Source of the DNA: Pseudomonas sp. 7SR1 | GTDB lineage: Bacteria > Pseudomonadota > Gammaproteobacteria > Pseudomonadales > Pseudomonadaceae | Direction of reading: 5' to 3' | Assembly (NCBI RefSeq): GCF_900156465.1 | Contig: NZ_LT707064.1 | Location: 4,479,001 to 4,543,000, forward strand | Length of the DNA: 64,000 nt | Shown: piece by piece, positions 1 to 9,143 of the stretch | Numbering within the stretch: the first letter of the stretch is position 1 | Layout: the number at the start of each line of letters is the position of its first letter | Position numbers and translations under genes: made by a program | The notes under the pieces: model-generated | The model's input: only the letters and a program-made list of their open reading frames with translations | Database searches by the model: none | What the model was told of the DNA's origin: nothing

Positions 1-443
1 CGGCTGTCGGCAATCGGCGTTTCGCCGCCCGTGTCGCTGGCTTTCATGCAGTGGAACCAGATGCGCGAAGGCCAGGGCCGGGTGTAGGCCTGTTCGTTGT
101 GCAGGGGAATGAATTGATGGGCCGGGTATTCGGTGGAGCTGTAGACCCCGGCAAAGACTTTGCTGCGAGGCGTGGAGCCGAATTCGTAACTGGCCAGCGG
201 CGCGCCGAAACTGGCGGCGAAGCGCTTGAAGTCGATGGGCGTGGCGACAGTGAAGCCGCGAAACAGGACGCCACCCACCGTCGTCAGGGTATTGGCCACG
301 CTGTCGCGAATCGAGGCGTCCAGATCGTGGATCGACTGTCCGGCTGTCGCGTGCACCACCACGGGGAGAGTCCCCGCGCTTCCTTGCGTGGATGCGATTG
401 AAAACGGCTCGGAACGCCCGTGCAGGTGTTCGATTGAGGTCAT
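1..443 (-). CDS. TauD/SyrP-like Fe(II)/2-oxoglutarate dioxygenase, 3' part cut by window edge
   Basis: The reading frame opens at the ATG complementary to 441-443 and runs off the left edge, giving the first 147 residues. The segment LHNEQAYTRPWP contains the H-x-E iron-binding pair (His115, Glu117), followed by IWFHC and GGETPIADS, the signature of the SyrP-like branch of the TauD/TfdA family. Members beta-hydroxylate aspartate or histidine held on NRPS carrier proteins or act on free amino acids. The distal iron-binding His and the 2-oxoglutarate Arg lie outside the window. The gene is divergent from the TonB receptor and faces the Dab aminotransferase, which suggests a role in making beta-hydroxy amino acids of a peptide siderophore. 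Family assignment is firm; substrate is inferred. Confidence 0.85.
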   Translation of the reverse strand, partial: MTSIEHLHGRSEPFSIASTQGSAGTLPVVVHATAGQSIHDLDASIRDSVANTLTTVGGVLFRGFTVATPIDFKRFAASFGAPLASYEFGSTPRSKVFAGVYSSTEYPAHQFIPLHNEQAYTRPWPSRIWFHCMKASDTGGETPIADS

Positions 444-569
444 CCTTGTGCTTCCTCTTTTATCTTTTTCGACCCATCAAAGACCGTGAAAGCAAGGCAG
501 TGGTCTATGGTGCGAGACGGGGCGGCAAATGTATCCAGATCAATACACGGCGGCATATTAGGTACAAAT

Positions 570-588
570 GAGATGGATTATCAATACT
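570..588. promoter_or_regulatory. candidate Fur box in divergent promoter region
   Basis: This AT-rich stretch between the dioxygenase and the TonB receptor gene reads GAGATGGATTATCAATACT and agrees with the 19-bp Fur consensus at about 12-13 positions. Agreement is strongest in the central ATTATC half. Its place between two putative iron-acquisition genes makes Fur control plausible, but the match is imperfect. Confidence 0.35.
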
Positions 589-636
589 ATTTATTTAAAA
601 TTTTTTTTGGATTAGACTCCGCTCCGCTGGCCCGAG

Positions 637-2760
637 ATGGGGTTCGGCTGGCTCAAAAAAACCAAAAAAATCTGTCGCAGGGGACGGGGCGTGAATTTCA
701 AAAAAAATACAATTGCGTTGGCGGTGGGGTCGGCGATCGGTCTGCTCAACTGCGCATGGGCGGCTGAAGAATCCGATGCTTCCAACACTCTGGAAATCGC
801 TCCGATCACGGTGTCGGGGGAAAAGATCGACCGTACCCTTGAGCAGACTCAGTCCAGCGTCGTGGTAGTGACTGAAAAGAACCTGCGCGAGCATGCCGAC
901 AAGGACCTGGTGGATGTATTTGCCCGCACGCCAGGCGTCTATAGCCAGGCCGGCAACGAGAACTGGGGTATCCGTGGCGTGCCGGTGTCCGGTTTCGACG
1001 ACCAGGGCCCGGCGGCCCTCAACGGTGCGGTATCGGTGTATGTCGACGGTGCCGTCCAGCCCAACCGCGCACTGACCCTCAGCCCGGTCCCGCTCTGGGA
1101 TGCCGAGCAGGTCGAGGTTTTCCTGGGGCCGCAGTCCACCACCCAGGGCCGTAACTCCCTGGCGGGTGCGGTGGTCATCCGGACCAAGAATCCCACCTTC
1201 GAACCGAGTTTCTCGGCGCAGACCAACGTGGGCAACTACGGTGAGCACGGTGCTGCCGTGGCGGGCGGCGGCTCGATCATCGACGACAAGGTCGCGGGCC
1301 GTATCGCCGTGGACTATGGCGAAGGTGATGGCTACATCCGCAACACCGCCCTCAATGACGACGCCAACCCGCGTCGCACCAGCAACGTGCGCGGCAAACT
1401 GCTGATCCTGCCCAATGACGACACCGACGTCCTGCTGACCTACGCCCACAGCGAACACCGCCAGGGCGACCGTTCTACCATGCGCGTCAACGGCAAGCCG
1501 AGCTATTACGACATCTCTTCCAACACAAAGGCTTTCGACAACCTCAAGCAGGACACCCTCAGCGCCAAGGTGGACTATCGCCTGAACGACGCGTGGTCGC
1601 TGACGAGCATGACGGCCAATACCAGTACGGACTACAGCAACCGCCTGGATTTCGACCAGAATGCCGTGGACAATCAGGTCGTTCTGCGTAAGCAAGACGG
1701 AAACCTGTTCAGTCAGGAGCTGCGCCTGAACTACACCTCGGACACGGTGAAGAGTTTTGTGGGCGCTTACTATGGCCACAACAGCAACGATATCCACGAC
1801 CGATTGCTGTTCGATGACGCGTTGTTCGGTACGGTCAAGGGCGATACCACCATCGAGAACAAGGCCGTGTTCGGTGAAGTCAACTGGACGTTCGCACCAC
1901 GCTGGACCTTGATCACCGGCCTGCGTTACGACCACGAAACGAACGACACCGAGATCAAGCAGGACGATTTCTCCGAAGCGGCCGATGTCAGCAAGTCGTT
2001 CGATGCGGTGCTGCCGAAGCTCGGTATCGACTACGAATTGGCGACTGATCAATACCTCGGTTTCATGGTGCAAAAAGGTTACCGCGGTGGTGGCGTCAAC
2101 CTGCGCTCCGGTAGTGGTCACCAGGCCTACGACCCGGAATACACCACCAACTACGAGCTTTCCTATCGCGGTTCGTTCTTCGACAAGACCCTGCGTGCCC
2201 GCGCCAACCTGTACTACACCGACTGGAAAGACCAGCAGGTCAGCGTACGGCAGAGCGGCAGTTCGGTTATCGATGTCTTCAACGCCGGTCGCAGCGACAT
2301 CAAGGGCCTGGAAGTCTTCGTCGAGAAAGACATCACCGAACAACTGACCCTGAACGTCGGTGGCGCCATTACCGATAGCAAATACAAGGACTTCATCACG
2401 GGCAGTGGCCAGGATATGAGCGGTGAGTCGTTCCTTTACTCGCCTAAATACAAGGTGTCCGTAGGTGGCGTCTACCGCCTCGACGACCGCTTCATTTTCG
2501 GTACGGATGTCACCTATCAGAGCACTGCGCCTTCGGAATACGAGTTCGACGCCAGCGGCAAGGTGAGCGGTGAGCGCCGTAGCGACAACTACGTGCTGGT
2601 GAACTTCAACACCGAGTACAAGGTGACCAAGAACGTTGCCGTGTCCGCCTACGTGAAGAACGCTTTCGACAAGGAGTACGTCACCAACAACCGCAGCGAC
2701 GACATCATCGACGTCGGCGCGCCGCGCACGGTGGGCATGGCTCTGCGTTACGACATGTAA
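637..2760 (+). CDS. TonB-dependent siderophore receptor
   Basis: Outer-membrane receptor of the FecA/CirA class that imports ferric siderophore using TonB energy. The N-terminus carries a signal peptide ending near AWA|AEE, then a TonB-box-like ITVSG, a plug domain (SVVVVTEKNLREH through the VFLGPQSTTQGRNS region) and a roughly 500-residue beta-barrel closing with an aromatic-terminated strand (ALRYDM). The ATG at 637 has little ribosome-binding sequence; a GTG at 691 directly before NFKKN gives a more ordinary signal peptide and follows a GGGGAC stretch, so translation may start there. There is no N-terminal signalling domain, so it is not a FpvA-type transducer. It sits between a siderophore-type dioxygenase and a Dab aminotransferase, which supports uptake of the siderophore made by this locus. 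Confidence 0.93.
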   Translation: MGFGWLKKTKKICRRGRGVNFKKNTIALAVGSAIGLLNCAWAAEESDASNTLEIAPITVSGEKIDRTLEQTQSSVVVVTEKNLREHADKDLVDVFARTPGVYSQAGNENWGIRGVPVSGFDDQGPAALNGAVSVYVDGAVQPNRALTLSPVPLWDAEQVEVFLGPQSTTQGRNSLAGAVVIRTKNPTFEPSFSAQTNVGNYGEHGAAVAGGGSIIDDKVAGRIAVDYGEGDGYIRNTALNDDANPRRTSNVRGKLLILPNDDTDVLLTYAHSEHRQGDRSTMRVNGKPSYYDISSNTKAFDNLKQDTLSAKVDYRLNDAWSLTSMTANTSTDYSNRLDFDQNAVDNQVVLRKQDGNLFSQELRLNYTSDTVKSFVGAYYGHNSNDIHDRLLFDDALFGTVKGDTTIENKAVFGEVNWTFAPRWTLITGLRYDHETNDTEIKQDDFSEAADVSKSFDAVLPKLGIDYELATDQYLGFMVQKGYRGGGVNLRSGSGHQAYDPEYTTNYELSYRGSFFDKTLRARANLYYTDWKDQQVSVRQSGSSVIDVFNAGRSDIKGLEVFVEKDITEQLTLNVGGAITDSKYKDFITGSGQDMSGESFLYSPKYKVSVGGVYRLDDRFIFGTDVTYQSTAPSEYEFDASGKVSGERRSDNYVLVNFNTEYKVTKNVAVSAYVKNAFDKEYVTNNRSDDIIDVGAPRTVGMALRYDM

Positions 2761-2768
2761 ACCCACGA

Positions 2769-2800
2769 GCGCGGGGAGGCAATCTCCCCGCGCCTGGTTT
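2769..2800 (+). terminator. hairpin after TonB receptor gene
   Basis: A 10-bp GC-rich stem (GCGCGGGGAG, 5-base loop, CTCCCCGCGC) lies just after the receptor stop codon and is followed by a short T-containing tail (CTGGTTT). The T tract is poor, so termination may be partial, letting transcription reach the aminotransferase gene. Confidence 0.5.
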
Positions 2801-2868
2801 GCAACGTCACGGATGTTTGTTTTCAGGCTGTTTGTTCCCTTCCAAACCCAGCCTCCATGGAGGAAATC

Positions 2869-4290
2869 ATGAATACTTCTTCGAATGCCACGGCGGGTGG
2901 CGCGCAACAGCTACGTCTGTTGCACACCGGTCTGTCGACCCCTTACTGCCTCGATCCGACCCCGTTGCTGGAGCGTCAGCAACAGCAGGAATCCAATGCC
3001 CGCAGTTATCCGCGACGCATCCCCCTGGTGCTCGAAAGGGCCCACGGCATCTATGTACAGGACAGCCGAGGGCAAGTATTCGTCGATTGCCTGGCCGGCG
3101 CCGGGACCCTGGCGCTGGGCCACAATCACCCGGTCATCATCCAGGCCATCACCCAGGTCATGGCGGCGGGTGTGCCGATGCATACTCTGGACCTCATGAC
3201 TCCGGTCAAGGACGCATTCGTCCAGGAAATTTTCGGGTGCCTGCCGGCCGAGTTCGCTCGTAACGCACGCATCCAGTTCTGCGGCCCCAGCGGGGCCGAT
3301 GCGGTCGAGGCCGCCCTCAAGCTGACCCGCACCGCGACAGGGCGTCACTCGGTCCTGGCGTTCGAAGGCGCCTATCACGGCATGACCCTGGGCACGCTGG
3401 CCATCAGCGGCAACCTGTCGCCGAAAAACGCCCTGGGCGCCCTGATGGCGGGGGTGCAGCGCCTGCCATACCCCAACGATTACCGTTGCCCGTTCGGCGT
3501 CGCCGGCGAGCAAGGAGTCACGTTGAATGTGCGTTACCTGGAGCACCTGCTCAACGACCCGGAAAGCGGTGTGACCGCGCCGGCGGCGATGATCCTCGAA
3601 CCGATCCAGGGGGAGGGCGGCGTGATCGCCGCGCCTGACCGCTGGCTCCAGGAACTGCGCCGGCTGACCCAGGCCCACGGTATTCCCCTGATCGTCGACG
3701 AAATCCAGTGCGGCATCGCCCGCAGCGGGCGCATGTTCGGCTTCGAGCAATCGGGCATCACGCCGGATGTGATCACGTTGTCCAAGGCCATCGGCGGCGG
3801 CCTGCCGCTGTCGGTCGTGGTCTACAACGATTCCCTGGATGTCTGGCAGCCGGGGGCCCACGCCGGAACATTCCGAGGCAACCAGCTGGCGATGGCGGCG
3901 GGCACGGCGACCTTGCGCTTCATCCGCGATGAGGGCCTGGTGAAGCACGCCGAATCCATGGGGGCGCATCTGCGCAAGCACCTGCTGGCCCTGCAAAGCG
4001 AGTTCGCCTGGATCGGCGATGTGCGTGGTCGTGGCCTGATGCTCGGCATGGAAGTCGTCGATCCCCAAGGCACTGCGGACGTCCAGGGCCATCCGCCGGT
4101 GGACACTGCCAGGGCCAAGGCCTTCCAGCAGGCTTGCCTGCGACATGGCCTGATCCTCGAACTGGGAGGCCGTCATGGCGCGACCGTGCGCTTCCTGCCG
4201 CCGCTGATCATCACCGAGCAGGAGATCGATTTCGTCGCGCAAATCCTGTTCCGTGCCGCCAGCGCGATCAATGAGCGTCCGGCTGGCTGA
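2869..4290 (+). CDS. diaminobutyrate--2-oxoglutarate aminotransferase, PvdH-like
   Basis: PLP-dependent class III aminotransferase of 473 residues, the usual length for enzymes that convert aspartate semialdehyde and glutamate to L-2,4-diaminobutyrate (Dab). Visible features are FCGPSGADAVEAALK, the cofactor aspartate in IVDEIQCG (Asp277) and the Schiff-base lysine in TLSKAIGGGLP (Lys306). The start at 2869 is chosen because GGAGGAA lies 4-9 bases upstream, whereas an in-frame ATG at 2857 overlaps that site. Dab is a building block of pyoverdines and of corrugatin-type lipopeptide siderophores. Its place next to a TonB receptor and a beta-hydroxylase suggests it supplies Dab to a siderophore NRPS outside the window. 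Confidence 0.9.
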   Translation: MNTSSNATAGGAQQLRLLHTGLSTPYCLDPTPLLERQQQQESNARSYPRRIPLVLERAHGIYVQDSRGQVFVDCLAGAGTLALGHNHPVIIQAITQVMAAGVPMHTLDLMTPVKDAFVQEIFGCLPAEFARNARIQFCGPSGADAVEAALKLTRTATGRHSVLAFEGAYHGMTLGTLAISGNLSPKNALGALMAGVQRLPYPNDYRCPFGVAGEQGVTLNVRYLEHLLNDPESGVTAPAAMILEPIQGEGGVIAAPDRWLQELRRLTQAHGIPLIVDEIQCGIARSGRMFGFEQSGITPDVITLSKAIGGGLPLSVVVYNDSLDVWQPGAHAGTFRGNQLAMAAGTATLRFIRDEGLVKHAESMGAHLRKHLLALQSEFAWIGDVRGRGLMLGMEVVDPQGTADVQGHPPVDTARAKAFQQACLRHGLILELGGRHGATVRFLPPLIITEQEIDFVAQILFRAASAINERPAG

Positions 4291-4303
4291 TCGGACACCG
4301 TAC

Positions 4304-4331
4304 AAGGCCTGCCTGCCATGGCAGGCCTTTT
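4304..4331 (+). terminator. rho-independent terminator after Dab aminotransferase
   Basis: A 10-bp stem (AAGGCCTGCC / GGCAGGCCTT) with a 6-base loop is followed directly by a T run. It lies 14 bases after the aminotransferase stop and 20 bases before the efflux adaptor start, so the pump genes probably also need their own promoter or read-through. Confidence 0.8.
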
Positions 4332-4350
4332 TCATGGACAGGGAGCGACG

Positions 4351-5505
4351 ATGCCCAGGGTTCTTGCCTCGATGAAACCCGCCTGGCTGATGCTGGCGGT
4401 GCTAGGGATAGGCGGTTGCGGCGAGCCGAAGCCATCCACCGAACGTAACGTGCCGGTACCCCGGGTCAAGACGCTGACGGTACAGCCGCAGGCGTTGGCC
4501 ATGACCACGGAGCTGCCCGGCCGTATCGAGCCGGTACGCATTGCCGAGGTGCGCGCCCGCGTGGCCGGTGTGGTGCTGACCCGGCACTTCCAGGAGGGCG
4601 CCGACGTCAAGGCGGGGCAGTTGCTGTTCAGCATCGACCCGGCGCCGTTCAAGGCCGCGTTGATGCGCGCCGAGGGGACGTTGGCCAGGGCCGAGGCGGA
4701 TGTCTATCGGGCCAAGGCCCAGGCAAGGCGCTTCAAGGAACTGGTGGCGATCAATGCCATCAGCCCACAGGCCTTCGACGACGCGGTCTCGGACCTCAAG
4801 AGTGCCGAGGCCGATCGCCTCACCGCCCGGGCCGACCTGGACAGCGCCCGGCTCAGCCTGGGGTACTGCCAGGTGCGGGCGCCGATCGATGGTCGTATCG
4901 GCCGGGCCCTGGTCAGTGAGGGATCGCTGGTCGGGCAGGACGAGGCCACGCAGATGGCGCGGATCCAGCAACTGGACCCGATCTATGCCGATTTCACCCA
5001 ATCGGCCGATAAAGTCGTGGCGCTGCAGCAAGCCCTGGCCGACGGCCGCCTGACGCATGATGGCAGTGGCTCGGCGCAGGTGACCGTACAGGTGGGCGAC
5101 CCACCCCAGGTGCGACATGGCAAGTTGATCTTTTCCGATATTTCCGTCGATCGCAGTACCGGCCAGGTCACCCTGCGTGGCGAATTTGCCAACCCGGACA
5201 ACCTGCTGTTGCCCGGCATGTATGTGCGCGTCAAGGCGCCGGCCGGCGTCGATCCGCAGGCGTTGTTCGTTCCGCAACAGGCGGTGCAGCGCGGTGCCGA
5301 TGGCCAGGCCCGGTTGATGCTGGTGGACAGCGGCGCGGTGGTGCGCGAGCGGGTGGTCAGCACCGGTGTGATGCAAGGTTCCAACTGGCAGATCACCCAG
5401 GGGTTGTCGGCCGGCGAGCGGGTCGTGATCGAACGGGCCGACAAGCTCGGCGCCGGGACCCAGGTCAGCCCTATCACGCTGGCCGAGCAACAGGCCCAGC
5501 ACTGA
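4351..5505 (+). CDS. RND efflux periplasmic adaptor (membrane fusion) lipoprotein
   Basis: Adaptor subunit of a tripartite RND pump. The N-terminus is a lipoprotein signal (VLGIGGC followed by Gly-Glu), then a barrel-sandwich half (VRARVAGVVLTRHFQEGADV), an alpha-hairpin rich in Ala/Arg/Glu, the second lipoyl half (VRAPIDGRIGRALVSEGSLV) and a C-terminal membrane-proximal domain. The ATG at 4351 is preceded by GGGAGC; an earlier in-frame ATG at 4318 lies inside the terminator hairpin and is rejected. The transporter gene follows after 19 bases. No outer-membrane factor gene is adjacent, so a TolC/OprM-type channel encoded elsewhere is expected. In this context the pump may export the peptide siderophore. 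Confidence 0.92.
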   Translation: MPRVLASMKPAWLMLAVLGIGGCGEPKPSTERNVPVPRVKTLTVQPQALAMTTELPGRIEPVRIAEVRARVAGVVLTRHFQEGADVKAGQLLFSIDPAPFKAALMRAEGTLARAEADVYRAKAQARRFKELVAINAISPQAFDDAVSDLKSAEADRLTARADLDSARLSLGYCQVRAPIDGRIGRALVSEGSLVGQDEATQMARIQQLDPIYADFTQSADKVVALQQALADGRLTHDGSGSAQVTVQVGDPPQVRHGKLIFSDISVDRSTGQVTLRGEFANPDNLLLPGMYVRVKAPAGVDPQALFVPQQAVQRGADGQARLMLVDSGAVVRERVVSTGVMQGSNWQITQGLSAGERVVIERADKLGAGTQVSPITLAEQQAQH

Positions 5506-5524
5506 CGGTCAAGGAACAACAACC

Positions 5525-8500
5525 GTGCCGGAATTTTTCATCAATCGTCCGAATCTTGCCTGGGTCATTGCCCTGTTCATCGTGCTGGCGGGGCTGCTGA
5601 CCCTGCGTACCCTGCCGGTCAGCCAGTACCCGGACGTGGCTCCACCGCAGATCAGTGTCAGCGCCAATTACCCCGGGGCGTCCGCGCAGATCGTCGGCCA
5701 GAACGTCACCAGCCTGATCGAGGAGGAGCTCAACGGCCTCAAGGGCTTGATCTATTACGAGTCCACCAGCGCCAATGGTGGGGCCGATATCACCGTCACC
5801 TTCACTCCGGGGACCGACCCCGACATGGCACAGGTCGATGTGCAGAATCGCCTGCAGCGAGTGATCGGGCGGTTGCCTCAAGCCGTCATCGAGCAAGGCC
5901 TGAAGGTGGAACAGGCGCGCTCCAACTTTCTCCTGGTGTATGCCCTGTCCTATGTCGATGGACAGGCCGACTCCGTGGTGCTGGCGGATTATGCGGCCCG
6001 GGCCATCAACAACGAAATCCGCCGGGTGGCCGGGGTCGGGCGGGTACAGATGTACACCTCCGAACGGGCCATGCGGATCTGGGTCGATCCCGCCCGCCTC
6101 GTGGCGTACAACCTGTCGATGGCCGATGTCGGCCGGGCCATTGCCGCGCAGAACGTGCAGGTGCCCGCCGGCAGCACGGGAGAACGGCCGGGGCCCGCCG
6201 AGCAGCACATCACCGCCACCGTGATGGTGCAGGGGCAACTGGAGTCGGTCGAGGCGTTCGGCAATATCGTGTTGCGGGCCAACGACGACGGCTCCAGTGT
6301 GCGAATCCACGACGTGGCGCGGGTCGAGCTGGGGCGCAAGGACTATCGTTTCGACGCGCGCCTGAACGGCAAGCCTGCCGCCGCCATGTCGGTGCAGCTG
6401 GCCCCCGGCGCCAACGCGCTGCAGGCCGCGCAAGCGATCAAGGCGCGGCTTGGGCAACTGTCGAGTACATTGCCGGCGAACATGGCCCTGAGCGTGCCTT
6501 ATGACACTTCCTACTTCGTCGATGTGGCGATCGAGCAAGTCCTCTACACCCTGGCCGAAGCCATGGTCCTGGTGTTCCTGGTCATGCTGCTGTTCCTGCA
6601 GAACCTGCGTTACACGCTGATTCCCGCCGTGACCGTGCCGGTCTGCCTGCTGGGAACGATCGCGCTCATGGCGCCGTTGGGTTTCTCCATCAACATGATG
6701 ACCCTGTTCGGCATGGTCCTGGCCATCGGCATCCTGGTGGATGACGCCATCGTCGTGGTGGAAAACGTCGAGCGGCTGATTTCCCGCGAGCACCTGTCGC
6801 CCGGGGAGGCGACCCGCAAGGCCATGCAGCAGATCAGCGGGGCGATTGTCGGCATTACCCTGGTGCTGTCCGCGGTATTCGTGCCACTGGCGTTCATGGG
6901 CGGATCGGTGGGAGTGATCTACCAGCAGTTCGCCATGACCTTGTCGATATCCATCCTGTTTTCCGGGTTCCTCGCCCTGAGCCTGACGCCCGCCCTGTGC
7001 GCGACCCTGCTCAAGCCCCACGACCCGACCCGCCGGGCCGGCGCTCATCGCTGGGCGCACGCCTTCAATCGGCGCTTCGATGCCCTGGCCGAGCGCTTCG
7101 AGGGACTGGGAGCCAGTTGGGTCCGACGGTCCGGGCGCAGCATGGCTGTCTACCTGGTGTTGCTGCTGGTACTGGCCTTGGCCTACCTGCGGCTGCCAAC
7201 CTCGTTCCTGCCGGACGAGGACCAGGGATACATCGTCACCGATATCCAGTTGCCGCCTGCGGCGTCCGCCTCTCGTACCGATGTCACGGTCCGGGCGTGG
7301 GAGGACTATGCCCTGGCGCAACCGGCCACCGAGCACGTGCTGGCGATCATGGGCTTCAGCTTCTCCGGGGAGGGCGCCAATGCGGCGCTATCCTACGTCA
7401 CCCTCAAGGACTGGTCGTTGCGCGGCAGCGGCCAGGCCAGCGACGAAGTGGCCGAGCGGGCTAACGAGGCCTTCGAGGACATTGCCGACGGTACGCTGTA
7501 CAGCGTGGTGCCGCCGCCGGTGGATGGGCTCGGTACGTCCGGTGGTTTCGACCTGCGCCTGCTGGACCTGGCGGGCCGGGGGCACGAAGCGCTATCGAAG
7601 GCGCGTGACCAGTTGCTCGAGGGCGCCAAGGCATCGCCGCAGATCGGGCATCTGTCGGAAGACGGCCTGGCTGATGCGCCCCAGATCAATGTCAGCATCG
7701 ACCGTGAAAAAGCCGAGGCCCTGGGGGTGAGTTTCGACGTGATCAGCTCGGCATTGGCCGCCGCCCTGGGCTCGGAGCAGATCAACGAATTCGCCAATCA
7801 GGGGCGGATGCAGCGGGTGATCATCCAGGCTGACGGCGTCAGCCGGCAGACGCCCGAAGCGCTGCTGCGCCTGCAAGTGCCCAACCGGCAGGGGCGCCTG
7901 GTGCCGCTGGATGCCTTCAGTCGTTTCGAGTGGCAGGTCGGGCCCCTGCAGATCGCCCGCTACAACGGCTCGGCGTCGTTGCGTTTTTCCGGAGAGCCGG
8001 CGCCGGGGTACAGCACCGGCCAGGCGATGGAGGCGTTGCAGGGCATCGCGCGGCAGTTGCCGTCCGGGTTCAGCCTGGAATGGGCGGGGCTTTCACTGCA
8101 GGAACAGCAAGCCAGCGACCAGGTCCCCTGGCTGGTGGGCTTGGCATTGACCATGGTCTTGCTGGTGCTGGTCGCGTTGTATGAAAGCTGGTCGATTCCC
8201 TTCGCCGTGTTGCTGGTGGTGCCGCTGGGCATGCTCGGTTCGGTATTGGCGGTGACGGTGATGGGCATGCCCGATGACGTCTATTTCAAAGTAGGGCTGA
8301 TCACCATCATCGGCCTGTGTGCAAAGAACGCCATCCTCATCGTCGAGTTCGCCAAGTCCCTTCATGGCCAGGGCGTCAGCCTGGCGCAGGCGGCGGCCCG
8401 GGCGACCCGCCTGCGCTTTCGGCCGATTGTCATGACTTCCCTGGCTTTCATCCTGGGGGTATTGCCCCTGGCGTTGGCCAGCGGCGCCGGAGCGGCGAGC

Positions 8501-8665
8501 CAGCGTGCAATCGGCGTCGGTGTCATCGGCGGCATGCTGGCGGCGACGGTGCTGGGCATTCTGTACGTCCCGGTGTTTTTCGTCTGGGTGCTGTCCATCG
8601 CCCAACGGCGACGTGATCGCCGGGGTACGGTCAGCGCGCCAGTGCCCGGGGAAGCGGGGCCATGA
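5525..8665 (+). CDS. RND efflux transporter, HAE1 family
   Basis: Inner-membrane proton-driven pump of 1046 residues, full length for the AcrB/MexB family. It opens VPEFFINRPNLAWVIAL, the canonical HAE1 start, has the TM4 motif GILVDDAIVVVENVE with the paired proton-relay aspartates, and GLCAKNAILIVEFAK in the second half with the relay lysine. The start is a GTG with AAGGA a suitable distance upstream; no better ATG exists. It forms an operon with the preceding adaptor. Substrates cannot be read from sequence; its position beside siderophore genes suggests siderophore or iron-related export. Confidence 0.93.
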   Translation: MPEFFINRPNLAWVIALFIVLAGLLTLRTLPVSQYPDVAPPQISVSANYPGASAQIVGQNVTSLIEEELNGLKGLIYYESTSANGGADITVTFTPGTDPDMAQVDVQNRLQRVIGRLPQAVIEQGLKVEQARSNFLLVYALSYVDGQADSVVLADYAARAINNEIRRVAGVGRVQMYTSERAMRIWVDPARLVAYNLSMADVGRAIAAQNVQVPAGSTGERPGPAEQHITATVMVQGQLESVEAFGNIVLRANDDGSSVRIHDVARVELGRKDYRFDARLNGKPAAAMSVQLAPGANALQAAQAIKARLGQLSSTLPANMALSVPYDTSYFVDVAIEQVLYTLAEAMVLVFLVMLLFLQNLRYTLIPAVTVPVCLLGTIALMAPLGFSINMMTLFGMVLAIGILVDDAIVVVENVERLISREHLSPGEATRKAMQQISGAIVGITLVLSAVFVPLAFMGGSVGVIYQQFAMTLSISILFSGFLALSLTPALCATLLKPHDPTRRAGAHRWAHAFNRRFDALAERFEGLGASWVRRSGRSMAVYLVLLLVLALAYLRLPTSFLPDEDQGYIVTDIQLPPAASASRTDVTVRAWEDYALAQPATEHVLAIMGFSFSGEGANAALSYVTLKDWSLRGSGQASDEVAERANEAFEDIADGTLYSVVPPPVDGLGTSGGFDLRLLDLAGRGHEALSKARDQLLEGAKASPQIGHLSEDGLADAPQINVSIDREKAEALGVSFDVISSALAAALGSEQINEFANQGRMQRVIIQADGVSRQTPEALLRLQVPNRQGRLVPLDAFSRFEWQVGPLQIARYNGSASLRFSGEPAPGYSTGQAMEALQGIARQLPSGFSLEWAGLSLQEQQASDQVPWLVGLALTMVLLVLVALYESWSIPFAVLLVVPLGMLGSVLAVTVMGMPDDVYFKVGLITIIGLCAKNAILIVEFAKSLHGQGVSLAQAAARATRLRFRPIVMTSLAFILGVLPLALASGAGAASQRAIGVGVIGGMLAATVLGILYVPVFFVWVLSIAQRRRDRRGTVSAPVPGEAGP

Positions 8666-8751
8666 CTCGCACCGCAGGCTGACAAGGGCAACGTGACGGC
8701 CGGGAGCGGTCGTTTCCGGTTTTACCAGGTAGGTGTTGAAAAGGATTTCTC

Positions 8752-9135
8752 ATGAACGACCCATCGGCCTCGTTGCCGCGTATCAGGCCACAGCAACCCT
8801 CCCTCGGCGTCGGCCGAGGGCTTGCCGAGGATGATCGCGACACGAATCGACGTATCCGTGAATTGCTGCGCTTCTATGGGCTGCGCACCAGCCTGATTCG
8901 TTTGAAGGTGATCGAGGCCATGCTGGTCGCGGCCAGGGCGGATCATGCCCTAGAGGTGCGTGAACTGCATGCCGCCCTGGGCGAGCCTTGCGCGCAGCTG
9001 TCATTCATCAGCGTGAGGGAAGTGCTGCGGCGCTTATGCGAGGAGGATGTCGTTCTCCTGCGGGACAAGCGCTACAGCTTCACCGTCGACGCCCGGGCGA
9101 TGTTGCACCTGGACACTGCTCAAGCGTTCGGATGA
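8752..9135 (+). CDS. Fur-related winged-helix protein lacking the metal/dimerisation domain
   Basis: A 127-residue protein whose residues 34-110 resemble the Fur DNA-binding domain: IRELLRFYGLRTSLIRLKVIEAML, then LSFISVREVLRRLCEEDVVLL in place of the Fur recognition helix and wing. The usual C-terminal dimerisation domain with its His/Cys/Glu metal ligands is missing; the protein ends soon after the wing. AAGGA precedes the ATG at a good distance. It follows the exporter by 86 bases and ends the siderophore-like block. It may be a local iron-regulated DNA-binding protein or a competitor of Fur; neither is shown. Confidence 0.7.
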   Translation: MNDPSASLPRIRPQQPSLGVGRGLAEDDRDTNRRIRELLRFYGLRTSLIRLKVIEAMLVAARADHALEVRELHAALGEPCAQLSFISVREVLRRLCEEDVVLLRDKRYSFTVDARAMLHLDTAQAFG

Positions 9136-9143
9136 GGTTGTTC

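Noticed and set aside
595..2907. 770-codon open frame on the minus strand
   Set aside because: It is fully antisense to the TonB receptor, has the Val/Arg/His-rich composition of a shadow frame and no ribosome site.
5474..7336. 620-codon open frame on the minus strand
   Set aside because: Antisense to the RND transporter; composition rich in Gln, Gly, His and Arg is typical of opposite-strand frames in high-GC DNA.
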